Below, piece after piece: positions 37,401-49,400 of a stretch of DNA of 64,000 nucleotides. The stretch lies in contig VZRR01010747.1 of the NCBI GenBank assembly GCA_013398015.1, positions 62,001 to 126,000 of the forward strand, written 5' to 3'. The translations under genes and the position numbers were made by a program. The notes under the pieces were generated by a model, which saw nothing but the letters and a program-made list of their open reading frames with translations, did not search any database and was not told the origin of the DNA. How positions within the stretch are numbered: position 1 is the first letter of the stretch; each line of letters opens with the position of its first letter. Source of the DNA: Oreocharis arfaki. Taxonomy: Eukaryota > Chordata > Aves > Passeriformes > Paramythiidae.

Positions 37401-40400
37401 ATTTAAACAGATGAGCTACTCTGCTCCCTGGTGGGAACAACAATTGGGCTCAATGATCCCTGGGGGTCCCTTCCAGCTCAGGATAGTCTATGATTCTATG
37501 GACAGCCACAAAAACTTGGGCTTCATTGCTAAGTCTTGCACATTTAAAATTTTTTCAAAAGACAGATTTGGGAAAGAACCTTGACATGCTCACCTTGCAT
37601 TTAACAGGATCATGCCAGTTTTCACCACAGTTAAAGCTGTAAGGGAAAGAAAGGGGAAATAAGCAAACAGGGCAGATGATTGTACTTGCAATTAAAACAG
37701 GGGAAGTTTTCTTCTGGGTTGTTCAAAGCCAGTCCTAAGGAAACTCAACCTGAAATCCTGAAATCTCTCAAGGGCCACTTCAAAACAGTGACAGAACAAG
37801 GAGGAATTCCCACTGCCAGAGGCCAGGGTTAGATGGGATTATTAGGGTGAAATTCTTTACTTGTGAGAGTTGTGAGACACTGAAACTGGTTTCTAGAGAA
37901 GTCACCCCATCTCTGGAAGTGTCCAGGGCCAGGCTGGACGGGGCTTGGAGCAGCCTGGGATAGTGGAAGGTGTCCCTGCTCATGGCAGAGGGTGGAACTC
38001 AATCACCTTTAAGGTCCCTCCCAAGCCAAAGCAGCCTGGGACTCCATGAACACACACCAACACTTCAGGGAAGCGAGTACAAAGCAGTACCAACACCTTC
38101 TCCCTGATGGCTCTTACCAGAACTGACGGCCGCATTTGCAGCGCACGGGTTTAGCATCCGGGTACTGGACTTTAACGACATGGTGGCAGTCAGGGGCAGG
38201 ACACCACTTTAACAGTCGATTACACTGTGAAACAAAGCACAGACCCCACATCACACAGGAAGGACGTGCTCAAGGACAGCCCCTGCCCTGCATCCCTTTG
38301 CCATGGCTGCAAACAGCTAAGAACTTAAAACCAAACCCACTGCACCCATCATTTCTGGTGAGGACTGAAAGCTTGATCCCATAACAACTTCCTCCCTGGG
38401 CTCTACAGGACAGCCAAACCCGCACAGCTGGGAAACTGGGACAGAGCAAACATCTTACAAAGCACCTTTCTCCAAGTTTATTTTGAGGCTACAAAACTAT
38501 TAGTATTTTGCTAGAGCACTTTTGCCATTTTACTTCAACTCACAAAGTGTTTAAGGCATGTTCTTATTTACAGCATTTCCTGCTTTTCAACCTGAAGTAT
38601 CTCAGGTAACATTCAAGAATTATAAATATTACATAACTATTATATAAGTGTTATAACTATGTAATTCTGCTTCTCAGAAGCCAGATATTAAGCAACAGCT
38701 CTTGCATTCTTTTTAGGTCTTTTGTCCTAAAGTTTTTCTAGTATTTTCCTACAACTGTCCCTGTCAGGCAAAGGACTATAAAACAACCCCTGCATTCACA
38801 CTTGATTAGAGACCGTACAAAAAAACCTGCTCTGCAGTTCTAAACAAGCTTATGGTCTCTGGCTAGGCACATGTGTGAGACAAAAACAACCTACAAGCCA
38901 TTAAAAATTTCAAATAAAAACTCACCTCTACAAAACTATTGGTTATTAAATGCTGGTACTTTAATTTAACCTTGGAATCTGTGATCAGACGCCTGTGGGA
39001 AGGGAAGAAACAGAAAAATTGTAGCAGAAATCTCGTTTATCCCATACACAGCCAAGAAGTTAAGACAAATAGGTTTGATTCATCCTTCTATACTTGCAGG
39101 TACTTTTTGTACTCACCTGTTCCCTATTTATTTGTTAATTCATTTATTATTATGAAAACTACATTCATTGTATTCAATATATAAATGTATATATAAATCT
39201 ATTAGCTTCAGAAACAGAAAGCTCACGCAGTTCAAAAGAACTGAACCTCTTGGTGTGAAAATTTTTATTTAAAAACACTTTCCTGAAGAGCCCAAGAAAC
39301 AAAGCAAGTAATTTAATCAGTTCATTTACATAAAACATGCACATTTTGTGGCAAATCCCTTTAAAAAGCAAATCCCAGAACAACCCTTGTGTGGTAAATG
39401 ACTTCGGGAAGCCTAATGTTAGCTGGGTTTCAGTGGAATGCTACAGCTTCAGCTTAAAAATTAATGGTGTTTTAATCTATTTACCATAAAAACAAAGTTG
39501 ATTTGAATTCAACATTACTAGGGGCGTACACAACATGGACTTGAAATTAATTCCAGTCTGCTTGGAACTGGGAGAGCAGAGGAAAACTAACTGATAGGAA
39601 CCCTTGACAAGCATGGTGACCACTTTTCTCCTGGACACACCATCCCAGCTGGCATTTGCAGACTGTCCAGCCTAAATACATCCAAAAAAACTTAATTATG
39701 GAATTATGGATTGCTGAGCACTTCTAAAAATGTCTTTTAGCTATAATTGCAGTGTCTTCACAATGTATCTAAATATAAAGCTGGACTGACACACCCTTTG
39801 TGAAATTCCTGGTTCAAATCCTACTGTGGCATACAGCTTTATACAGGCCATACCATGGATAAATACTGGAATTAATGGATTTTCTTTTCTAGCTGCAGCC
39901 AAAACTAAGTGTACTCCTGCATGTTATCCTTACACCATTCCCTGAGGAGCAGCGTGTGCCCATGGGATGAGCACAAATCCCAGCCCTGGGCAGCTGAGGA
40001 GCTCCTCACTCAAGCACATGCTGGTTATTACATAAATCACAGCACGTGGCAGCTCAATTCCCAGGGCTAAAATAAAACAAATCAGCTGACAAAGCATCTC
40101 TCCTGCAATTCAGGAGTCGAACTTACTGAAGAATGAGAAAACAATTTGAATTTAGTATGAATTATAAATTTCTTTTTTTTAACCCCATACCTGGGCTTCA
40201 AGACATACTAAGTATCACTTTGAAAATGCATTGAATTGTAACAATATATCAGGTACTGGAATTTAAATTAATAGTCATGCCATGACTAACCCGAGCACAT
40301 AATCTACTGGTTTTTTGCTTATCAAAATGCTTTGATTGCCCCAATCAACATCACCATGTCAAGATCTCCAAGAATTTAGCTTTGAATATTACTGTCTTTT

Positions 40401-43400
40401 GACAAATCATAAATGAAAGTAGACAAATTAAGAGACAAAACCCATGCCCAGAGCTCATAAATCATATTAATTTTGCTTTCATATCACTTGGAAACTGAGA
40501 GCTGGAGACTTTGTAAAGAGGAAAAGACCTAAAAAAGTAGTAATTAAGGACACAGAAGTGGGTGCAGATTCCAGTTGAGATAATTTACATTTTTGCCATA
40601 TATATTGACACATCCTAAGACTGCCACAGTTGTCCATCTTGGCTTTTAAAAGAAACAGTTTTTCAAAAGATGCACCTTCCTCCCCACAGAAATGCAGGTA
40701 AGAACAGGGAAAGGTGGATTTTTACCTCCAGAAACAGTTTCTAGTTTTACTCAGACAAAGGGGGCCTGTTTGCTTTAGCACCTAGCTGCCACTGCCCTAC
40801 CCCAGGCCTCATCCCTCCCCTCTCCAGCCAAGTGGAATCCCACAGCACTGCCCTCCTTTTCTTCCCTCCTTTCCTTGCTGCTGCTGCCACTGCAGCCTCC
40901 AATGGTTTCAGCTACTCAATTTCACATGCACTGTTTGAACAGCTCATTCCAACTGTTGCAATCAAGAAAACATTCCAAAAAGCCCTAGTGAGAGCATTCA
41001 ACACCACAAATTGAAGTTCAACCTCTGGCAAACAAAAATCTCAATCAAGTTACTCAAGATACGCCAACTTCAGCTCAGTTTCCACCCACTGGGCTCTACA
41101 AACCACCCCTCAACAGGGCAGGAAAGCACTTCAGCTACTTCTACTTCCATCCAGCCTACACTCCGTGAGTAACCAAGAGCCAAAATTAGGAAAATCACTA
41201 CTCTGAAAGCAACTGATAATAAAAACCAGCAAATTAATATCAATGCCTGAGTCAGGCTTCAGGAAGGAAAGAATAAGGTAACAGAATACTGAGCCTCTAC
41301 TGAGATGCTTTTTAGCAAGAAAAATTAAAATGAACTTGAACACAATTTCAGAATTATGACGGATATTGCTCATGCAACAACCTCCCCCAGTATAAAAGAG
41401 AAGGAAGCTCATGGAATTCACTGCTCCACCGTGAACTAACAGCCATTCTAACAGCTGGGACAACTTAGTAACTCCAAGGGCACAGACTGACACACCAGCT
41501 TAATCAAATCTTGTGTTTGAGGGTCAACTGCTTCCTATCAGAGGGCAAAAAACACACCCTGAATCAACCCTTAGGACTCCTGTCCTCTGACTCACCTATT
41601 AACTAGAGATACAGGGCTTGGGGAACCAGTGGGTTGACCTGGGCAGAAGTCCTAAATTGCTACGTAAATCAAAGGAAACAAAATGCACAAAGCAGTAAAG
41701 CAGGGTTTGGAAACCCTAGTGTCACAGTGACCAAACTGGTCAGGGAGTCTTTCTTCACAGTGCTGTCACATGGGGTTTTCACACATAAGCAGGAAGTTAA
41801 GAGACATTCTGGAATCAAAACAGACAGTTCAAGACAGGCTTCTCTGCTGCTTAAAAGCCTCTGTGCAGTTTGTTATAAGCATTTGAATAGATTTGAATAG
41901 CACATGACTAACACAATGGAAAGAGAGAGCAAAGCCAAGAGCGTTACTTACATAACTGTATTGTCGTCCACTAAAATATCACAGCCATGGGCAGGGCATG
42001 AAATGGTCTGAAAAACACAAAAAGGTCATAGGAGGAACAGTGGTTATCCTGGTTTTGCATCACAAAGAATTCCAAGGCAACAGACTTCATTACAATCCAC
42101 AGCCAAAGGAGTGCCCTGCTTCTCCCACCACATCCCAGGTGTGCCACTGGTTCCTCCTTCCCCAGCCCAGATACCTGCACCAACTCCACAGGATTCTCTC
42201 CAGATCCAACTGTAGCAGAGCCTGCAGCCCTCAAACCTTTGGGGTTTGGGTTTTCTTTGTTGTTCTTTCGGTTTTTCTAAACTTCAGCAGGGGACGCTCT
42301 CCCCTATCTCTCCAATACACAGAATTTCCAGAAATAAGCCATGAGGTGAGATTTTACCTGTCCCATGCCTTCTTCCATTATTTTGGTAGTTAAATATTCA
42401 CTCCAGCACTGCATACAGAACTTGTGTCCGCACTCTAGGCCAGTGAAGTACTGCAATGACAAAGAACAAAAGACATTGCCTCATTTTATTGCTGGATTCA
42501 CTCCATAATTTCATCCTTCTTGGTGCTGTGCAGTTCATCCATCCCATCCCTCATTCCCCCACACCAAACTTGAGACACTGCTATTCATTTTGCATCATCA
42601 CCCCTACAGAGCATTGCCAAGGCAGCCTTAGTCACTCTTCCAAAGCCAGACTTTAATCCCCAACCCCAGCAGCAAGGAAAGGTGTGGCCCATGTTTCCAT
42701 CCTGCCCATTTAAATTTATCCTTGTTTTAGGAGTGTACATGGAGCACAGCACGGCTCTCTCCCATTTTACTTTGGAACTCAGTCAAATAAATGCAACACC
42801 AAACAGGTCACAGTGATAAGGATACAGAGTCTCCACTTCTCCTATTTTTTCCCCCTGGCACATGTGGGTGCTGCCCAAAAGTCCCAGACCTCCTTGGGGA
42901 ACTTCCTCCTGAAACCCAGATGCTCATCAGATGAGGAAACTAAAGATCCTGATCGGCAGGTGTAAATTGCTAAGCAAAATTCAGTAATGATCAGCTGTCA
43001 CAGACAGCAACAGGGACAACTCCATCATTGTCTGCATCATCTGCACAGAGCTGTCAAGATATCATCTGGGACTGAGTGGTTACACAAGGGGTGGAGAAGC
43101 AAACACTGCTGAGGAAAGACTGGAATTAAAGTACTTTTTTCTGGTCAGCCTAAAGTTATTTCATACCCAGAGTCAGCACCAAGGAAAACTGTATTTAAAG
43201 CACTTCACTTGTACCACTATAGAGGCAGTATTTGCTGGCCCAGCTTTTCAAACCAACTTCTCAGCCAGTGAGATAAAAGCAGAACTCCACCCTCAGATAC
43301 CATCAAACTGTGAAACTACAGAGAGGAAAGAACCCAGAATCCTCTGTGGAACAGCCCAAAACAACAGCAGGATGGTGATAATTGAGGAAAGGGGAACCCA

Positions 43401-46400
43401 CCTGAGGAAAATGTTCTTCCCAAACCACCTCCTCAGCCACAATCTCACAGAAGTGCAGCAGCTGTACTGTGCTGTCTTGGGATGCTCTGGCACGGGATTG
43501 CCCAGGGAAGGTGCCTGTCAGCACCCTCTTCCCCCAGGCTGACAGGCTGTGGTTACACTGCTCTGACACTCCTACCACCAGCACAGGCTGCACCCTGTGA
43601 GCACCAACATGGGTGAATCTGACCTGGGTATCTGACTTGGTTCCAGGTAAAAATAGAGACATCCACCCCCAAAAAACCAACAACGAGATCAGAGAGGTGT
43701 CTGACACCTATGTGGTGCCAGTTACACCAGCTCCGAGAGTGAAAAAAGAGACCTTCCAATTTCTGAACCCTTACTGAGCCAGCTAACAAGGTATCTGATA
43801 CTCCACAGATGCTGCTGTGGCCAAGTGACGTCTCCTGAAGATGCAGAGTTGGAGTAAAAACACTTTAACATCCATAACTTTTGGGATGGCCACAGCATGA
43901 AACCATCACAAAGACAGCACTGACTTTTCCCTGAATTTTGGCTTCTCCACATGTGATGGGAAGGAAGCACAGACAAGGGAAGCACCCCTTACTAAACCCA
44001 AATACTCCTGCAGCAGGCACACATGAGGAACCAGCACAGATCGCACCTTCATGTAAGACCTGTTTTGGTTATTTCAGGCAGGGAAAAGGTTTGCTAAATG
44101 CCCACAGAAAGGCAGCCACCACCACACTTCCTCCCAGGCTGCAAGGAATGCAGAGAATCTCTCAGCTCTTTTCTTTACTTTGAGGGAGTTCCCAATTATT
44201 TTTGGCTCAGCTGACAGCAGATGTCAAGGCAGCAAGTAAAAAGGCCAACATAAAACCACCAAGGAGGGGAGCAGTGACTCCTTAGGCAGCTCATTAGCCC
44301 AGGGGACAGCTCTGCTGTCACCACATCTGCGCTCAACATCTACAGTCCGGACAAAATAGAATGTTCCCAAAAACACCCCCAGCCCACTCTCCAAGGAACC
44401 TGAGGGTGAGAGGCATTAGAGGAGGAAGGCAAAGCCATGACCCTCCCAATTCTTGTCTTACCAATAAAGATGTCACCTAAAATAACTGCTGGGACCTGAC
44501 ACTGCTTGACAGGGGGACAGAGCGGGTGAAGCATCTCCCTCAAGTCCTCAAATTGCTGGGTGAGAGCTTCAAATGCCACTTTGGCAGGTGCTTCCCAAAA
44601 CCTCAAACCGCAGTTCTTTGGAGGTGACTGAAGAGCTACAGACACTTTGTAGACAAGACAGGGAATATTCAAAACTAACATTCCTGCAGCAACTGTACAC
44701 TGTAGAACTTCTTAACACCTCCAAGCTCTCAACTTTCCATAAGCTGAAAGGGGCTCTCGGGGCAAAACCCCCCCAGCTTTCATGTGGAAAAAAAATTAAC
44801 TGATCATTACAAGAGGATTTTCAAAGCTGAGATTTTAGGTTGGGCATTGAACATAAGAATAATCCTAGAATTTATAATTCACATCGACTAAAACAGCTTC
44901 AAAACAGATTTCAATCACCTTAGATACAGACACTACAGCCTTTTACAGCAGAAATAATAAATACTAGTTTTCCTATAGGCTCCAGCTTTTTTGTAGGGCA
45001 AGGAAACAGTGGTTCCCCTCTGATGTCTTTTAACTTAATCAACACCAACAACTGAGACGGCCCTGCTCACCTGCAACATTTCTCTGCTCCAGCTAAAAAT
45101 CTGGTCTTCTAACAACTGGGCCGCTGCTATTTGAGCTACAAAATCAAGAAGTATTAGAGTGTTTTGTACTGTTCTTTCCAGTTTCAAAACTGTGGACAAT
45201 GCTGTGCTGTGATTTTGAGGGTTGTCCTGTGCAGGGCCTTGATGATCCTTGTGGGCCTGTTCCAGCTCAAGGTATTCCATGATTCTATGACTCTACTTCC
45301 CAGGCAGCATAGTACCCCCAGCCAGGGAACAGGCCTGTCACTTGTGAGTTTTACCTCCACCCAGCACAGCAACTACGTTAAGAAGGAGAGAACAATATAT
45401 TGGGATATACTGCCTTTCTTTTTCAAAGCACCTCATCATACAAAGCAGGAATTTGCCTTTCCAGGTACTCTCCAAGAAAGAAATCAGGGCACACAAGGCT
45501 GAAGAGGAGACACACGAAGCCTTGTGGTTCCTGGCTCAAGAGGAACAGGGACCTTAACGCTGAGAACGGGAGGACTGAAGCTGGGCTTTGCTCAGCTCTG
45601 CCCATTCCAGGGAAAGAAGATCCAGAGTAAGGAAGAGGCTGCAACCAGAGAACTTCACCCCAGGCTACTCCTGAACCCCAAAGCTCATCATGTTTCCTTG
45701 CTGAAAACACACCCAGAGCAAGAGCAAAGCCTTGTGTCAGGGCAGCTTTGCTTGGAAGGGCCCAGTTGTAGGGTTTTCTGGAGGGGCAGCTCCCCCATGA
45801 AGAGCAGGTTCCAATAAAGGAAGAACTCCTTACTATCAGCACTTTGCCTTTTGATGAACTCTCCTGTTTGAGCTTTTCCACTCATCTCCTTTTCTCCCAG
45901 ACCTCCCAACAGTATGTCCTGCCCCTGGGAGCCCCAGCAGAGCCTGGACCTCTGAGCAGTGTATGGGAATGCTTCAGTTTGGTCAACAGCCACAAAAAAG
46001 CAGCACTATCCCCCAGGACATTGATGCAGAGCCCCAGCAAGTACTGTAGAACACACCCTCATGTCTGATCAAGAGGGTATTGTCCAAACATGATAAAGAC
46101 CCAAAGATATCCAGAGACATCCACATTTTACTTCTACTCACTTTTATTCCAGACTTCCTAGTTTGTCTATTTCGTAGCATTATTTACTGCTTTTAAAAGC
46201 TGTTTCCTGCCTTGCCTTTCTATTTAAGTAAATCCCTTTACCCATCATGCTTTTCACAGATTTTCAATTTAACTTATCATTTATCTGTACATCTCAGTTG
46301 GTATCTGACTTTTGCAAACGTCACCTGCTTGCTTCTTCCTGAACTTTACTACACCGCTGCCCAGGCCCCAGCACCCTCAGAGGGGTTTTGCAGGAAAACG

Positions 46401-49400
46401 TGAAGTTTCAGGTAGGAAATTTTGGGGAGTTGATGGTCAGGTAGCACCAAGGCCACTGGGTACTCACCGAGTTTGGGTAGTTCAGGTAGCAGATCTGACA
46501 GGACATGTCCTGGGCTGATGACCTGGTGTTCATCTGGCGTGTTCGAGACTTTTTACTTGGATTAATTACGTGACACTCTGCAAAGAGCTTCTCCAAGTTG
46601 CCATCGAAGTACCTGCACAACACAGGAGAGAATGAAAATTTAACCACCTTTCGAATAATTTTTCCATTCTATTTGGCAGTTAAGTGTACAAAGATGCTTT
46701 TAATATTTCAAAACTCACACACACACTTCTTTCAACAAACTCTTCCCTAACACAGCACAGAAGTGGATATTAGACAACAACGTAATTTCAGAGACTCTCA
46801 CTTGAACTACACACTCCTAAAATTCAGGTATCTTCAATTCTTCAGCTGCATTTCAAGTAATTCATGATTCTCCCCATCGATTGCTCTGCATTAGAATTCC
46901 AGGACAGGAAACTGGAGCAAGAACACCTGAGTTCGCAGTCCAGGCATTGGAACACCTTCCTAAAGCACAGGTTTGATGCCTCCAAGCTCAATTCTTTTCA
47001 ATTGAAGCCTTCCATTTTTCCTAATATTCTGATCAGTAGCCATTTGAGCAGCTTTTCTCCTCAGTCAACCTGAGGTAATTTAACAACCTCCTAAAAAGTA
47101 CAGTTCCAGGTTTACAATGCTTCCAAAGATTAGGTACCTATTGGAAAGGAAAATGCAAAATTGCTTGGGGGGAGAAAAAAGATCACTTCCTTTCTATTTC
47201 CTATTCCCTTAAGGAAAACAATACTTGGTTTGCTTTAAAGGTTTATAAAAAGCTCTTCCTTGGAGAGGACCACCAAACTGGAGAGGATCATTGTCAGGAA
47301 GCTCAGCCTCTTCCCAGAATCCTTCACACACCTTTCTCCAGTCTGCAGCAGCTGCAATGAACTAATTAAACCAGACAATTAACCAGCCCCATCAGCTGCA
47401 CACATCCCCCAGCCAAACCCACTGAGTCATTCCCCTTCTCCCTCACAGCTCTACCTACCAACAAGGCTTGATTTATAATTTTTTAAATAACAATTTTCCT
47501 GCTGTTTCATATGTTTTTCAGTACAGTTCACATATTTTAGATCTTAAATTTCAAGAAACTGAATCTAGAAGGAAGTGGTGAGTTCTGGCACCACAGCATC
47601 CACGAGGCTTTGCCACTGTTCTTCAATGTTAGCTCAGGATTAACTCAACCAAGTTCTTTTGTTTGCTTAGAGGATTATATTTAGAAATTTCTATATTATA
47701 TTTAAACATAAATATATAAAATTATACCTTTAGAAAATTTTAGCAAGTGAATTCAGTGCAGTCCCATTATAGGCAGTACTTGTTTATTAAGAATTATGGA
47801 TAAATATTAAGTCCACAGAAGTTTTCCAGCCTTCCAACTGCTGTTACAGGCAGCAGGAGCAGCACATGAAGAGAGCAGACACACAGCTGGGTTTGAAGTT
47901 TGCAAGGAAAATAGTTTTGTATACAAATGCTATGATGCAACTTGAACCCTGGTACTCATGTGGCCAGCTAAATGCTTATGGAAATACCAGAGGTTTTTGT
48001 AGTGGAGGGCTGGTTTTAAGGGTGAATATCCACATCAGGAACTTGACTTTTTTCACCTGGAATTACCTATCCCCTTTAAATACCCGTGGATAGTATTCCT
48101 GCTTCTCCATGCTGTTTTCTTTTCATGCATATTCTTTCTGAGTAAGTAATTTCCACATTTATTTTCATGTTTGTCTCTCAGACTCAAACTCGTGCTGCCT
48201 CTGGACCATAAGAACTCCAGAAAATGCAGAGGAAAACGTGGATCCCCCTGAAAACATGCAGATCCAATGGATACTCCAAAGTCCAACAGCTCTCTCACTG
48301 CTCCACCACTCCTTATGCAAACACACCAAGGGCTCCGTCAGTACACTCCTGCAGTCCCTTCAATGGTTAGAAACAACTCCTAATTCCAATTACCATCCCT
48401 TTTTCCCACTTGTTCCAGCATCACCACAGCCCATCCATGGAGGCAGATCTCCCTTTGCCCTTCCCATGTTCTTTGGTCAAAGGATTCCCAAGGCAGCAGC
48501 TCTAATACCCTTCCCTCCCACAGCAGGTGAGCCCCATGTGACATTTGCTGACTTCCCTGGCCAGCAAACCTTCTCCACCACCAATTTCCATTTCCATTCA
48601 TCCTCCTTGAATCTGAGAAGCCAAAACACATGCAATTCCAGTCCAGATCTGACCCTGATCTCATAAAATTTCACCAGAGTTCTCCTGCAAATCTCACCTA
48701 ATGCATCACAAAAGATGGCTGCATTTCTCCAGAGCTCCTCTGTGTCAGCATCTCTCCTCACTTCCTCCACAACTTCAAGAATTCTGATTTTTCCTCAAAT
48801 ACACTCTATTAAAGGGTTGATTCTTCGTACCTCCATCCTTATTTTCATCCTAGGGAGTAGCACAGCACCTTAAACAGCCCTTTAAATCCTTTGCCCTCCT
48901 TTCCCTTCACAATGCAGATCTTGAGTAATTCCAGCACATGAGAATTTCTTCTATTAATTCTTCAAAGTTTGTTTGCTTCATCACAAAGTTGGGGGGTTTT
49001 CTGCTATTTTAAAATGAATGGACAAACCAGTGTTTGTCCATTATTTTGAAGTGTTTCTACTTACCAAGACCAAACCTGTAACAGTACCAAGCCTTTTTGG
49101 CAGAGGGATCAAGCTGTCAGCTCCTTTATCTCCTCAAAATTCCCTCCTGCTGTTTGTAACTGCCTAATCGCCATTTTCCAGACATAATCAAATCCTACCC
49201 ATGGGAGTATCAAAGATAAAAAGCCTTTTCACTGAAAAAAATTGCTTCCAGTACACACTTTAGGATATTTACTTCCATGGAAGAGTGTTTGTGAGTGTCA
49301 GTGCAGCAATATACTTGCAGTTTAAGATATCTCCACATCAAAACTCCTGCCACGCACCATTTTTCACCTGTTCAACCTCTGCTGAAGAGTGTAAAGCATT

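Larger units (their letters stand above)
36522..37593 (-). other. ARIH1: ARIH1 intron 8
   Basis: 1.07 kb intron containing two CR1 pieces (36838-37148 and 37446-37500). Confidence 0.9.
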
